Positions 35,191 to 48,481 of a stretch of DNA of 64,000 nt are shown here, piece by piece; the stretch's first letter is position 1, and the number at the start of each line of letters is the position of its first letter. The notes beneath the pieces were generated by a model. It was not told where the DNA came from. It worked only from the letters and a program-made list of their open reading frames with translations, and did not search any database. This DNA comes from Rapana venosa (lineage: Eukaryota > Mollusca > Gastropoda > Neogastropoda > Muricidae), in NCBI GenBank assembly GCA_028751875.1, contig CM054140.1, positions 12,446,985 to 12,510,984 of the forward strand, in the 5' to 3' direction. The position numbers were made by a program, and so were the translations under genes.

Positions 35191-38100
35191 TGTGGTGAGT
35201 GAGTGAAGTGAGTGAGTGAGTGAGTGAGTGAGTGAGAAAAGAGAGAGAGTGAGAGAGAGAGAGAGAGCGAGCAAGCGCATGCGTGTTCTTGTACCATGTG
35301 TGCACCTGCACCTGAATATGTGAAACAGCCACAGAACGGCTGTAAGCCCAGCCACGAGGTGGCTAAAAGCAAGGGTACATACACACTGTAACCTGCCCCA
35401 TTGAAGCATGTGTGTAACACTACACCCTGAGCACACGAAAAGATGAACAAATCCAAACAAGCTCTAGTCCATCATGCTCATGGCCTGAGAATGAATAAAG
35501 TTGATACTGTTCTTGACTGCCAATGAAATTCAATTAATTTTTGTTTTGTTTTTTACAAATTGGGCACCTCTAGTCTTATCATTCCTATTTCTAGCTACCA
35601 ACCCCAACTTGGAATATTTATAAATAGTCAGCCTGAGTGAGAAGTGACACAACACAGCCACTTCACACATACCAGCCTAAGTCAAGTGGTTTACGTTCCT
35701 TCACTATGACAGGCTAAAATTTTTTTTTTTTAAAATTTAGAAATGTAAGTAGCTGTCTTTAAAAAAAAATTACAATTGTTTTTAGCTGGGACTACTGGAA
35801 AGTCAGTTCATTTAGTCACAATACAAACAGTTAACTTTATGTCAACAATTTCTCAATCAATCTCAAACCTGTTTATAATCAACTTGGTATTTTCATCAAC
35901 CTGCCGTGTCAGCATCACATTAATAGCACTTTCACTTTAAACAAAAAATGTGAGTGACTTCAGCTACTTGAAAGTTCTATGTTTATACTGCCAATTGTTA
36001 AATTCAAATACTAATCACATAACAGTCTGATACGGGGTTAGCTGCCAACAATGCAACATTCCCTAAGGAGAAAAAAATCCCTTACTTAACTGACAGAGCA
36101 GCAATCGATGTGTGTTGGCCCTCATGCATAATCAATGAGCAATGAAAGGACTGCCTGCCCTACCCTTGACAATACCAGACATAGTATAATTAACTGGCCA
36201 TGACTGTGCTTTTAAGCTTTCCTCTCACGGTCCTAAAATGAGGGATAATGTACAACCACTTTGGCCCCAAGTTAAAAGCAGTTTAAGGAGAAAATTTGGG
36301 AATAAAAGCAGTACAGAATTTCATTCCAACATCATGATATTTTAAGTTTTCCTAAAAAGCCTCATTTTTCAAGTGATTTCGCCATGTGTCATTACATACT
36401 ATCAAGTACACACGTAAGCAGGGTTAACTTTAGGTGACTACACCTCTACACACACCACGCATGTTAACGAATAAATCAAGTACACAAGTATACTCGTGCA
36501 TGAGGGCTATAACAGTTGTGAAGATTGGAAAGTGTCATCACTCCAGCCTGCACTTGAATTATTCAGCGCTGATAGTGGCTCAGTGCCCACATTCTCTAAC
36601 CTCTTCTGATTACAGCCAGCCTCTTCTTTCAACACAACTTAAAACAATGCCCGAGTTATCACAAATTTTTTACACTAACTCCATTTACACATAAATCTGT
36701 CGGGCCAACAATTTTCAACATTATAATTTCATTTCCTGGCACATTCTATCGTTATTTCAAAACCCACTGAATGCAAATATAGATGAAACTAGAGCACATT
36801 AAATGTGATTATAACTGTCTGATTACCATTTTTCAGTACGTGCAAGTACAACTTCCCACCCCCTACCCCACCCTCACCCCTCCCTGTTTGTTGTTTGTTT
36901 CTTTAATAAAGGAAATCAGCAGCCATTTTTTTACCAAAATAAAAAAAATAGAAGAAAAACAAGTAACCTCCTTCCCCAGTATTCCCTTAAGCCTGGCTTT
37001 TGCTTACCTGTGATCACGTGTGCATGACCTATGGATAGGAATGATACACAGGCAACAGCACAATATACTGGGCAAGAAGTGATTTGCCAAAATGCCCTGG
37101 GGCAACAAAAAGCACAGGGATGGACTCCTTTAGGGAGGGGGGGAGTCTTGAAGAAAGTCCCCAGAAGTTGTAGTTAATTAGAAGTTGTAGTTAATTAAGT
37201 TGTGGGGTTTTATAAGGAATCTTTTTTATTGGGTTGGTTTGCTTGTTTATTTGGGGATGGGGGGGGGGATGGGGTTGGTCTATCTTCCTTGTAATATAAA
37301 AGCTGCAAAAACGCCTTTTCTTCCCTTTATCTTTGTATTTTTCTAAGCATTTTACTATTACATGACAAAAGTCAGACCAGTCACAAGCAGAGTGAAAATG
37401 TATGTGTGCATGTGTGTGTGTGTGTGCGTGCGCACGAGTGCATGCATGCGTGTGCACATGCGTGCATGCATGCACATGCACGCACATGACCGTGTGTGAG
37501 TGTATGAAAGCATAACCAATTGTCAGCTACAGGAAAAGTTGAACAAAAGCACAAAAATAAAACCCAACAATGAAAATGCTTTACCTGTCCTTTCACTAAA
37601 CCATATTATAAGATAAAGAATACTACCCCCCAAAACAAAAATAATACGTAAAGTTCAACCATAAGTGTCCGTTGCAATAACTTTAAGTGCTGTCAGTGTC
37701 ACACAGAGACATGACACATTTACAAGTACTTCCCAACCCCACTATACACATGTACACAATCATACACCATTCCCCCCCCCCCTCTCACACACACAAGAGA
37801 GGTCTGTGTTTGGGCACCCATCCATGACAACAACAGGACTGACCATGACATCATGAACCCATTTCCACTTACTGTTACACCACTGCAAGCGAAATTACAC
37901 ACTTGTATGAAAGAAGAGCAAACTCAGAGGAAAGGGACAGTGAGAACTGCTGGCCTAAGTAAAGCCTCTGTGAAAAGCATGCTCTCATCTCAAAACTTTC
38001 TGCTCATACTTTTTTTTTTTTTTTTTTTGGGGGGGGTGTTGTTTTTTTAATGCAACCTGACATTCAAGTTATACAGCCACACAAGTGTCACACTGCCAAT

Positions 38101-41100
38101 ATTGTTTACTTTTACCCTTGTTTGACTGATCTACTTAACATGCCTATGATTATCATCATCGTGCCTATAGTTTCTATCACTGATCTGAGAGTACACTTAT
38201 GAGTTCACGTGAGTACCATGACTTTGTGCTTCCGTGCAAGTTTGACTGCGGAATGAAAATGTCTCAGTCAGTAACACACTCCAAAGATTCTGAAAACTAC
38301 ACACTGTGTAACTGGTATAAGTGTGTGTGTGTGTGTGAGTGTGTTTTAGGTGTGTGGTGGGTTTTTTTCAATTGAAGATTATACCGTATAATTATATCCT
38401 GCGCAATGAACACACTAATTGGGTTGCATTGTTTCCAGAAACTAATCCTAATCCCTGAAAATGACATAATGAATAGACAATTATTCAGTCTGAAACATGG
38501 CTATTTTGTTGATTTGTAACTGTCATGACTGTCAGAAAAAGGCAAAGCAGGACTCCAATTCTGCTTCTTCTAGCACAGCTTTTCCTAAATATAATACTGG
38601 AAGCAACGCATAGATGACAATGAACAATTTTTTTTACATGACAAAGAAACATTTTTAAAATGTAATTTCAAGACAATAATAATAAAATAAAATAAAAAAC
38701 CCAAGCAAAAATATTGTCCACCTTACCTTGTCTACTGTCAGCCTTCCAAAGACGCTCTGAAGAAGCTTGAAATTCTGGATGTACTCGTGTTCTAGTTTTG
38801 TGTTGAACTTCACTTTCTTTATAGATATCGACCCTGAGAAACAACAACAGTTGTTACACATTGAATTACTTTGTCAACCATCCTCATTACCATATCACAT
38901 ACCTGGATATTCCACAGACTAACATGAACTACACACTAGCTCACACAAACACACAGATTTAAACTCGCTTACACACAAGTAAACGTACATCTGAAGCCGA
39001 GTGGTCAGCTTAAGAAACAAGCTATAAAATTAGGTTTTGTTGGTTTTTTAAAGAGGACATTTATTACTGATTTACTAAACATTAAAAATGTCAAATAGCC
39101 ATCGTGATATTCATAAGCACACAATACAAAAAAACACAACATACACACACATGCCCAACACACCAACCATGACAATGACTGAAACTGCCTGGCTATAGAT
39201 TATTTCTCCAAACCAACCATTGCTATCACTCAGCTGATAATACCAATGGCATGAGTCACTCCAGAGCGTTGCCCTGCTAACCCACAGGCAAAAACCTACC
39301 ACCAAGGTTTATTGATCAAACACTCTATACACTTCAGTGGCAGCTTGAGCTAACCTGAGCCGTCAGCAAACCAGGAACACCTCTGTTTGTCTGGCTCATC
39401 ACCTTTATCTGCACAGTTACCTCTTGTTTTCCTCCTTATGCTGTGTGATGCAAGGTGACTAGGTGCAGCAAATGGCAGGTTAGGTTACTGAGTGAGTGTC
39501 ATTTTCAGTGTATCACTTTTACTAGCACCAACTCCTGTCCTTCAGTTTCTGTCAACCTCAGGTCAACTCAAAATGCAATTCAATTTTCCCATTTGCTGGA
39601 GAAAAAAACCATACTTAAAAAAACCATTTGCATTTTCAGCAAGGAATGAACAAATGCTGGCACATCAAACTCATGCACACCTCCTCATCCACTCACTCAA
39701 GTACAAACTGTGTTCACACAGAGTGACAAACATTCATTCAGCCACACAGAGATTGAATGAATCTCTCAGCAGCTTTTCCTTCCAAATATCAAAAACACAA
39801 TTTATCCAATGTCTTATTTCCCACAGTGGTGTATGGTGACAGTGTGTATGCGCACATGTATACACTAGTGCATGTCTCCCCTGTGCATGTCTGCACATGC
39901 ACGCATGTGTGTGCACATGTGCTTGTATATGCGTGCACATATGCACGAGTACATGAATGCGCGCACGCATGCACAAGCATTCATGAATGTAAAACAGTAT
40001 GTGTATATGTATACATGTTTCTTTGCTATTACACTCACACCTGTTTACATAATCCTCTTACATCTGTGCACCTGTCTACATCCATTCAAGATTCTCTGCT
40101 TTCAAAAATGTCTAACAAGACAAAAATTTAAAAAAGCATTCAGTGAGTGACAAAGCTCAGAGTCCCAACTAAACTATCTCATATCCTTACTAATTAACAG
40201 GGGGGGGGGGGGAAGAGACAGCCTAGAGGGGGACAAACCCCCCCCCAAAACCCAAACAAAAAACCCCAGGTGTTACAGCACACTTACAGTAGAGAGGCCA
40301 AGACAGGATCAACACAAGGCCTGATTCCTTAAATTCCCATTCTCTCCCCCACATTCTCTACGTAAGCTCATTCACTACTGGTTCCTGCTTCTACAGCCAA
40401 TCAAGCAGAACCTTTCAGGCTATAGGTAAATGTGCTCAGGAATGTGCTGACAATGGTCTTCGGGGTTGAGGGGTGGGTGTTGTGTTTTCTTTTTTTTCTT
40501 TTCCATAGAACCGTTACCATTTAGTGAATGAATGAGTGAGTAACAAGAGTCAGTAATGGGTGTGTGGGTGTGGATGGATGTGTGTGCGGGTATGCGTGCG
40601 TCTGCTTGTGTGAGTGCGTGTGCGTGTGTGTGTGTGTAAAGAGGGGGGTAACACATATGCATGTGGAAGATGGGGTGGCTGTGTGCATGTATGTCACAAA
40701 GCGAAAAGAAAGAGGAGAAAAAAGATACTTAAGCAGAGTGAAAGGGAGGGGGAGGGACAAATGTACTTATTATCTGTGCACATAATGTCAATAATATATT
40801 ATTTTTGTTTCACTACTTGACTCCAGCTGGCAGAGACAGTGAGAGGAGTTAAACTGGTCACTCCATTCATGTTACACACAAAATCAGTTCCAGATTGGGA
40901 GGGACGGAGAGAGGGAGAGAGAGAGAGAGTAGTCAACACTAGTAAGTTTATCTGTCTGAAGAAGCTGAAAGAGAAATTGAGCACATCATAGTACACTATG
41001 AATATAACACTACGATATGTCCTTGGCACAGGCTCTCACACATTCATCACATTATTTCAAAAAGAAAATCTAGACATTCATCATAAACAGACATGGAGCA

Positions 41101-41999
41101 AAACAGACAATTCAGTAACTGCATTTGATTATAAACATACTTTAGCAATGCCAATAGTATGAATACACATTAAGATAAGAATGATAAAAAATATAATAAT
41201 TTAAAAAAGCCACCACTTACCAGGAAACAGCATATCCATGAACTGGCAATAGGCAGCACCTTCATGTGAACAGACACAAAAAAATGGGTTTTTTGTACAT
41301 GATTTGGCCACTCAGGGATTCTTTATAGTCTGTGACCAATCTATATACAATTTATACCTTTTTTTCTTCTTTTTCTTTGGGTAGTGGGGGGTGTTCATTT
41401 GTTTTGCTTTTATGTCAAAGAACTTTGTTTCTCACCATCTATCTGAGCAGAAAGAGGCCCCACTATTCCTCCTTTCACAACTGATGAAAATATGTAAAGC
41501 CTCATTTCACAGCTTTTTCTTTTTTAACCTAGTAGATTGTATTAAAATGTTACATTGTTATGTGGACAATGTTAGGCATCTCCTTAAACTAACAAATATA
41601 TATGTATAAAATGAAGCTTCCTAAAGCACTGGTTGCCATGATGGCCAACAAATAGAATCGCTACCAAACTTTCAGAACAGGCACAAGTCCGCTCAGTACA
41701 AGTGTCCCACCAGCAGTGCAGGGCCCTCCTAGTTGGTGGCCTAATGGGAGGCTAGCATTGAAAATTGAGCATTGAGCATCCACAGCAAGTCTAGGTGTGG
41801 CTGCAGTGGTAGGATAGGCATGAGTGTCACGGGTGACTGAGTGACAGGTAGTCACAGATGACTGAACTGACTTCATGGATTTAAGATTTAAAAGTTTTTG
41901 AGTCTTTGATTGCCTCAACAGCTTAGTAGACTACGGGATAGGTGAATTGGTGGAGTGAATTTCTGAACCTTTTTAATGCTTCCTTAGTAAAACGATAAA

Positions 42000-42072
<73 letters not shown>

Positions 42073-44690
42073 GTGTGTGTGGTGTGTGGTGAGTTTTGTT
42101 GTGCGTGCGTGCGTGCAAGTGCACACATGCGTTTGTGTGTGTGTGTGTGCATGCATGTGTGTCTGCAAATAATGATAATAAATGGAATTTTAATAGAACA
42201 AAGCAAATGTATACAAAATTACATGTGCTATTGCACGTCTCTTTTTTTTTCTTATTACTATTCCACTTAATAAATTCCACTCCATAAATTTAGGATAACT
42301 TCACTTCCAATTGAAAATTCCATTCTATAAATTTAGGATAACTCCACTCAGTTGAAAAAAAACAACAAAAAACTTATATCAAATTAGTTGCATGTTTGTT
42401 AAATAAATAAATGAAATTATAAAAATAAAGCAAGTACTGGCATGGGCTTGCATTCAGTTTGGCACAAATGCAGTATTTAAACACAGTGTACACCGTCATT
42501 GCAGCACAGTCTCTGCAAAAAATCAATCGGTCCTGAGTCGCCTGGTCAGTAAACATCACATATTCACAGGTGCCTGCTGTGAGTCATGATTGATGTGCAA
42601 TAGCATGTTTCTTTCCAACAAGCAAGATCTGATGCAGTACGTTGTCGACTGGTTGATTGAAATATTCCTTTGTCTAGTGGCAAAGCATCCTTCATTTAAA
42701 CTATAACTGATTAAGAAAAAAAACACAAAAAACTAACACACACACACAAAATAAATAAACTATAACTGATACATTATCTGTGCCAAGACTAAAATTTACC
42801 AACCAAAAAAATCCACTTTGCTTATTTTCAATTCTTCAGTTCTAGGACATCCTACAGAAGGCTTCTCTGGACTGAAAGCAATATTTTCTGTGTTCCTCTT
42901 CCTATGAAAATAATGAACTGAGACTAATGTACCCAGAATATGAACCCTGTCACACTCATCATACCTGAGAATCACAGTGAAACAGTAAATTTATAATTAT
43001 ACACAATGGATGAGAAAGTTTGCACACACAGCTGTTTTTCAAGGATCTTGCAATATGATGCACAGCTTATAATCTGTGATTAATTTCTTTCTAAAAGCAG
43101 TTACGGCACATCAGCTTATCTCACTTTTACCCTTTGATTTTCACTTTCAGTTTAGTTTATGCTTAGATCTCACTACTTGAACTTCAAGTACATGATGTAA
43201 GAACCTCGAGTGACAATGTATTGTAAGTAAAGAAACTATTTACAAGTACACAAATCATGACTCACAACAAGCACCTGTCACACTCACTGATCTGCCCAAT
43301 TGATTTTTGCAGAGAATATGCACACACACTGTGCTTACATGTATACCACCCCGGCCAAACTGAATGCAAGCCCTCATCTGGTGCACATTTCAGTTTCACA
43401 ATTCCATAGAAGGCACAATTGAATAAAGTCAACTAGAACTCATGGAGTTATGGCAGTATAAGTATGTATACTCAATGCAGTATAAAAAAGAAACACATGT
43501 TCTTGAAAATATTTTTTCTTCACAAAGCCAAAAATGAAATAAAACTCTCAAGAATTTCACATTACATTCTTTGCAACTTTTTCTTCGAATGCTCAGACAG
43601 CAACTATTGTTATCTGTCAAAGTGTCATATGAGCGAAAATGCGTTGCACTGCCATTTAAGTGCCTGACAAATCAGGCCCAGTACATCCGACTTCGGCATG
43701 GGAAAGAATATCTTTTAAGTCTTTCTGGAAAAAAGGTAGGAGAATGGACCAAGAAGGCAGAAAATAGACGAGAAGGAGGTGACAAGAAGAAAAGGAACAA
43801 GGCAGAAACAAAGAGAGGGATAGAAAAGAGGAAGATCCTTGCACAGAATTTCCAGGTGAGAAGCTATTTATACTAACAGGCACCCGACATCACCACAGGG
43901 AATTCTTTGCAACTGATGACAGAGACATTTGACACTGTAATCAATTATAAATAATCTGGATTTTTGTTTTCTCTGTATACCAGAGGGTTGGCAAAATGCC
44001 ATCTGTGGCAGGCTTTTCAGTAATTACCACATTGCAACAAAGCAGGCAAAGTTCAGACCTCAAATTGCATTGTCATTTTATGCTAATCACTCATTCACTG
44101 CCACCTGCATTTTTAACATCCCTCCCCACCCATTGTTTTTTTAGGCTACTTCACACACCACACACACACACTCTCTCTCTCTCTCTAAAACTTCACACAC
44201 ACACAACTCTCTCTAACACCTAACACACACACACACACACAAGAGCAAGCAAGAAAAGGACAATAACACCGATAAAGACTAGCTGACAATGTAGACCTGT
44301 ACACCTTCAGAAGTATTCTGGACTATGTTTAGTGAGTTTGCCTCACAAGAAATTTGCATGACAATGAATGATAGTCTCTATAACAGACCTTGGATTTGGA
44401 ATGTTGGCCGCTTCTTTGTAACACAAATACTGAAATAGTGTCTAATGAATCCATCCTGTTAAGCTATGCACAGGTTCATCATCTGCTGTGGGTAAGAAAG
44501 CATTGTGAGCATGTCTATATCAAGACCGTTTTCATGCTGTGAAATAACCTGCCTGTCAAAGTGTCAATTGGTTTTCTGTAATTTAAACCTTCCTTTCAAA
44601 TCATTTCAAAGCTATGTTTGACAAGAATTACAGCCCTTAACACAGATATTTCACCTTTTAATTTGTTAAAAGAGAGAGACAGAGACAGAC

Positions 44691-44759
<69 letters not shown>

Positions 44760-45703
44760 CACTGGTATGTAAAGCTTTTATTTTTTTTTTTTAAACAAAC
44801 AAAAAACCAGCACCTCACACACAGATACACAACGCAGCTCAGAAAGAGAAACTACTGATAGTTACATAGATCTACTATCTCATCTGAATCGCTGATAACA
44901 TTCCTTTTTTGACCTACCACCCTTTCATGATTCACACCTTCTTTATATCATTCAGTACTCAACAACCAACTTCTCATATTATCACCTGATAGGCACAACA
45001 GCAGGGCTCAGACACACCTCCTGTGATGAAATTCAAGGACTTTCAGGCTAAGATCCTTTCGAATACCTTCCAAGCAAAATTACAGGGTCAATTTACTTTC
45101 CATTACTTTTCTATTTTGGAGACAAACAAGCGCATCAAAATGTTCATGTAACTGTGGGTTTCAGCCTGCATTCATATGAAAAAAGCTATCTACATGTATG
45201 ACAAATGTGGACTTTCCCCCTTCTTTTGTTCATGCTGTCCATCAGGTTTTGTATACCCCTTGTTGAGTACTCAATGAATAATCTGTGAAAAAAATTTCAT
45301 TCATGTAAATGAAACACCTCTAAAGTCTTTAAAAGTTGAAATGCTGATTCATATCCTTCACAAAGCAATTTGCCCACCAGAGCCGTGCAACTATTCGTAG
45401 TCCTGTATAGGAACCAGAATTCAAAACACGAGAACCTTTAAGCTGGACAACTCCAAAGAATTGCACTTCCTTCCATCTTAAATCCCCAAACCAACAAGCA
45501 GCTGGAGGTCTGCAGGTACGACAACTATGTAAACCCTGAAACAATCAAAACATTTCTGATATTATAAACTCACCTGTGCAGAGTTCTTCAATCTTGCCAT
45601 AACTGGTCTGCAGGCTATCGTTGACCCAAGCTAGAATGTCATGACGACTGAGATTATCTGATGTACAGCTCGTACTGTGAACATTCACAGCTGCCTTTGC
45701 CAT
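27056..45703 (-). CDS. MAPRE: Microtubule plus-end-binding protein, EB1/MAPRE family (multi-exon, 3' end not found)
   Basis: EB proteins bind growing microtubule ends through an N-terminal calponin-homology domain and recruit partners through a C-terminal coiled-coil EB-homology domain. The first four coding exons (45703-45574, 41259-41221, 38833-38727, 33375-33168) give 161 residues in unbroken phase (+1, +1, 0, +1). They include '[18 protein letters not shown]', '[13 protein letters not shown]', '[19 protein letters not shown]', '[20 protein letters not shown]' and '[10 protein letters not shown]', which are hallmarks of the EB CH domain. Downstream, a G/A/S/T/Q-rich linker exon and an EB-homology exon are present but contain indels. 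Which paralogue (MAPRE1/2/3) cannot be decided; invertebrates often have one. The introns carry minisatellites, SINEs, a tandem duplication and one assembly gap. The terminal exon was not recognised. Confidence 0.93.
27278..27308. repeat. C homopolymer, 31 bp
   Basis: Thirty-one consecutive C, just upstream (in the sense of the minus-strand gene) of the EBH exon. Length is probably unreliable. Confidence 0.9.
27370..27742 (-). mobile_element. SINE family S1, near complete
   Basis: Read on the minus strand from about 27742: a tRNA-like head ('TGGGTTAGCCTGGTGTGGTA'), a B-box-like region, then the family body ending with a T-rich part near 27370. Plus-strand landmarks 'CCGGGATAATGCATAAGC', 'TTACCGTTCCCACCGGCAC' and 'GTGCGTCAATATGTTCTGC' match the other copies. 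Confidence 0.7.
28090..28641. repeat. C/A-rich low-complexity block with long C homopolymers
   Basis: The plus strand is nearly free of G over several hundred bases. C runs reach 41 bp (28443-28483) and 30 bp (28612-28641), with shorter ones between. Open frames here are compositional artefacts. Confidence 0.85.
28776..28906 (-). CDS. MAPRE: EB1 exon encoding the flexible linker and start of the coiled coil, frame-disrupted
   Basis: A good acceptor (TTTTTTTCCAG on the minus strand, ending at 28907) opens a G/A/S/T/Q-rich reading '[19 protein letters not shown]' that ends with '[12 protein letters not shown]', fitting the linker and start of the EB coiled coil. The phase carried over from the previous exon (+1) would hit a stop within 15 codons, and the G runs near 28878 are a likely source of the shift. 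The donor side is not clean (AGCAAGGGAGG where GTGAGG would be expected). Confidence 0.5.
29061..29390. repeat. 28-bp minisatellite, about 12 units, in an EB1 intron
   Basis: Units of the type 'CTTACCACTGTAAACCAAGA' plus ATCTCTTT repeat twelve times with small variations. On the EB1 sense (minus) strand every full unit reads TTTACAG, TG, GTAAG: a mini acceptor followed by a donor-like signal. The array lies about 155 bp upstream of the linker exon. Confidence 0.88.
29391..30884. other. Intronic sequence, no exon seen
   Basis: AT-rich with A and C tracts. A minus-strand frame of 73 codons (30256-30035) starts with a plausible ATG but has no recognisable domain. Confidence 0.45.
30885..33000. 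repeat. Direct tandem duplication of about 1 kb within an EB1 intron
   Basis: The block starting 'TCCTGATCCAGAATGGGATA' at about 30896 recurs at about 31879. Both continue through 'AAAGAGGTGTTAAAAGTC', a 'CAATACAATACAATG' tract, 'GGGCCCTTACCGTACAG' or a close variant, and end near 'GTGGCAAGCTTGTTGCAACT'. The second copy carries an extra segment (32221-32400). Divergence differs along the length, so the copies are not simply an assembly echo. Confidence 0.8.
32221..32400 (+). mobile_element. LINE B/SINE-type 3' tail inserted in the second duplicate
   Basis: Absent from the first tandem copy, this segment has a GT run, then 'AAGCGCTTTGATTTGGGG', 'GATATAGCGCTATATAAATT' and an ATT-rich end, i.e. 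the same 3' end as the LINE at 8855-10468. The junctions share TAAT. Confidence 0.7.
33168..33375 (-). CDS. MAPRE: EB1 coding exon 4 (end of CH domain and linker start)
   Basis: 208 bp between acceptor CTGCAG (minus strand, ending at 33376) and donor GTGAGT. It reads '[20 protein letters not shown]', then '[20 protein letters not shown]', an A/G/N/T-rich linker and '...MPKAKG'. The frame is open throughout and enters in phase 0. Confidence 0.95.
33376..38726 (-). other. EB1 intron 3 with microsatellites
   Basis: No other exon is seen. It contains CA at 33520-33560, GT at 34391-34433, CA at 34515-34545, a GT/GAGT/GA compound block at 35065-35275, GT/GC at 37400-37450 and a T/G homopolymer at 38011-38037. 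Confidence 0.7.
38727..38833 (-). CDS. MAPRE: EB1 coding exon 3
   Basis: 107 bp between acceptor TTTCTCAG and donor GTAAGG. It encodes '[20 protein letters not shown]' and then '[15 protein letters not shown]', the conserved CH-domain core. It enters in phase 1 and leaves in phase 0. Confidence 0.96.
38834..41220 (-). other. EB1 intron 2
   Basis: No other exon seen. There is a G tract at 40201-40212, a purine/pyrimidine-alternating stretch rich in GCATGC/CACATG at 39830-39990, and a GT run near 40600-40640. Confidence 0.7.
41221..41259 (-). CDS. MAPRE: EB1 coding exon 2 (39-bp small exon)
   Basis: A 39-bp exon between acceptor CATGAAG and donor GTAAGT encodes [14 protein letters not shown], the invariant EB segment. 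Phase +1 is preserved on both sides. Confidence 0.94.
41260..45573 (-). other. EB1 intron 1 (between coding exons) with microsatellites
   Basis: No other exon seen. It contains a (GT)n run at 42003-42080 with a GTGC extension to 42160, CA and CT runs at 44155-44240, and a (GA)n run at 44663-44757. A lysine-rich open frame at 43571-43876 lacks any domain. Confidence 0.65.
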
Positions 45704-45721
45704 GCTGGGGAAATGCCACTC
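45574..45721 (-). CDS. MAPRE: EB1 first coding exon
   Basis: The exon runs from acceptor GTTCCAG (minus) to donor GTGAGT; the start codon is at 45703. It encodes '[20 protein letters not shown]' and then '[20 protein letters not shown]' LCTG, the start of the EB CH domain. An upstream in-frame ATG at 45754 lies outside the exon and is not used. Confidence 0.96.
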
Positions 45722-46683
45722 CTGGAACACAATCAATGAAAATGTATCAAACAAGCGCTAAAGAAAATGTTTTCAAAGTATTAAAAATGATTAGTTCTAC
45801 TTCTTAAAAGTAACTTTACATTCAAATAAAAAAAATATTTTAGAAAAGATTCAAATGGATAACTTGACTAGTGTAAAGACCAGCAGCTGATCTATGCATA
45901 AAGTGGGAACTCTTTCAGTCTTTGACCTCATGACGAGACATAAAAAAACAACACACACATGTATATAATTATATATATATCAAAAGAGCAATACTTGTGT
46001 CACATGATTACGAAGCAGACTGACCTTTTGAAAGCTCTGAATGTCACATTCTCAATTTCATTTCCACCACTACACCAGTACATGGGATAGAAATCCAAGA
46101 ACTAGAATCATAATTCATAGATCATACAATAAATAACCATTGGGTGATTGGTGATTTATAAATAACATGAAAATTCAACGCTTGAATTACAAAAACCAAA
46201 AGTAATTTTTGTTTAGTGAACTCTCTACAAAAAATGAGAAATTTATGTCAATTGACAAAAAAAAAGAGAATATTTACTGCTTGGCATGACTATAACTTCG
46301 TAACGCCTTGTTATCTTATGGTCTAATCATAAATAAGACTTTTTGGCTGGGTTTGCTGGTTTCATCAAGAAAGCATTCTCAAAACTTAAAAGATTCAGAG
46401 ACTTTTAAAACTCATGAAGAAAGCTTAATATCCATGGACTGATGATGATGAACTTATGCTATAGTCATATTCATGAAAGAAAAGACTCTACAAAAGTCAA
46501 GTTTGCTGATTTAAAAAAAATATATATATATAAAAACTGAATATACTTGTACAGTTTGCCAAGCATTATCACTTCATAAAACTTAACAAAAATAATGCCA
46601 CTTGAAACTATCGCAGAGAGCCCAAAATTTGCGTACTGGGGCAAAATTTTTATCACTAGCAAGTGGCATGAACATGATTGAAG

Positions 46684-47183
46684 NNNNNNNNNNNNNNNNN
46701 NNNNNNNNNNNNNNNNNNNNNNNNNNNNNNNNNNNNNNNNNNNNNNNNNNNNNNNNNNNNNNNNNNNNNNNNNNNNNNNNNNNNNNNNNNNNNNNNNNNN
46801 NNNNNNNNNNNNNNNNNNNNNNNNNNNNNNNNNNNNNNNNNNNNNNNNNNNNNNNNNNNNNNNNNNNNNNNNNNNNNNNNNNNNNNNNNNNNNNNNNNNN
46901 NNNNNNNNNNNNNNNNNNNNNNNNNNNNNNNNNNNNNNNNNNNNNNNNNNNNNNNNNNNNNNNNNNNNNNNNNNNNNNNNNNNNNNNNNNNNNNNNNNNN
47001 NNNNNNNNNNNNNNNNNNNNNNNNNNNNNNNNNNNNNNNNNNNNNNNNNNNNNNNNNNNNNNNNNNNNNNNNNNNNNNNNNNNNNNNNNNNNNNNNNNNN
47101 NNNNNNNNNNNNNNNNNNNNNNNNNNNNNNNNNNNNNNNNNNNNNNNNNNNNNNNNNNNNNNNNNNNNNNNNNNNNNNNNNNN
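46684..47183. other. Assembly gap, 500 N
   Basis: Exactly 500 undetermined bases inside the 5' intron of the EB1 gene. Confidence 0.99.
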
Positions 47184-48481
47184 TACTGTTTACCTTAGTT
47201 TCACAAGCTCCCATAAACTAATAAAGCATGTGTTACAAAGAGTGGACACAGGGCTAACTTACTAGTTACTTTATACATTGTATGATTGATACTATCTAAA
47301 CAGCCTTACAGGCCAAACTTTCTTTATTGATACTATCTTATTACTACTTACTATACTAGTGATTCTTCAGCTAGTTTAGTTCAACACACAGTCCACATTT
47401 CTTACTGCCCATGGATAAAGCTCGTACATTACCATGTACTACTAGTTGTAGTTTTTCCATTAAAAGTATAAAATGTGGATACTGGATACTGACAGTCATT
47501 GATTCATTCACTCTTCTCTGTCATCCGCATTATACACAAGTTATAACTTCCACTTAAACATCTCAATTATAAAGAAATATATTCATAAGAAATTTACCAA
47601 TCAATCACTGTTCATAAGCAAATTTATGTAAGATCGTTTATTATTTTAGTATTTATGCTCATTTTTTTAAACTAGCACACTCTATAATTAGTATACTATA
47701 AGTCTAAAATAATAGTTTCACTCTATAATTAGTATAAATCTTTTTTTTTAATCTGTGAATGAGCTACTTTTTCCCTTGGCTTGATCATTAAGCTCTGAGC
47801 AAAAAGATGTTGCATCACGATTTTAATTTGTACATCACTGTCATGGAAACACAAAGCAAGTTATTTTACTAAACAAGTTGCTCTGTAGCCATCTACCATG
47901 AAATCAAACCAACCATCCAGTCAAATGAAGATAATTTTATATTATAATTATTGTATAAATTTCTACACACTAACATAGTAACATGCCTTTCACAAAAATC
48001 TCTGTGCTTTTCCTGTTTTGGTGTGGTCATTAGATTTTATATACAATAAAATATTTTCACAGGATTGGTCAGGGTGTGTCGTCTACAATCTAACCTCAGG
48101 TTCCTGTTACAGGAGAAACTTTCTACAGGACTGAGAGAACTGACCAGCAACAAAACACTTTCAACGATCAATAACATACTGGTCGAGTCAAAGTACATAA
48201 AATATCTGACCATCGGAAGACAAAGAAACACTGTAACATTTTTAAGTCGATATAAACTGCCACGACGTTTTTCTTTTCTGCTGTGGGGAAAAGACTACTC
48301 GCTAGCAGAAGCAACGAAATGAATCATCACACTTGTCCAGTTGTCGCCGGCAGTCTAATCTAGTTTAGGCAGCAATCACTCTTAATACATACATCCAATT
48401 ACACAACAATAAATGCTAAAGCTCATATCCCTTGTACTGGAAACTGTCAAGCAACAAGAAATTAGATGTCAATAGTCTTAC
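47184..48481 (-). other. 5' intron of EB1, no repeat identified
   Basis: AT-rich. A plus-strand frame of 85 codons (48065-48322) has no recognisable domain and no supporting splice context. Confidence 0.45.

Noticed and set aside
34917..35460. Overlapping 104-179-codon minus-strand frames rich in HT and SL
   Set aside because: They arise from the GT/GAGT/GA compound microsatellite; three frames are open together and no splice-consistent gene structure exists.
43571..43876. Lysine-rich 101-codon plus-strand frame
   Set aside because: Low-complexity K/E/R composition within an intron of the opposite-strand gene; no conserved motif.
48065..48322. 85-codon plus-strand frame near the EB1 5' end
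   Set aside because: No known domain, no start context and no splice partners. Kept only as a note.
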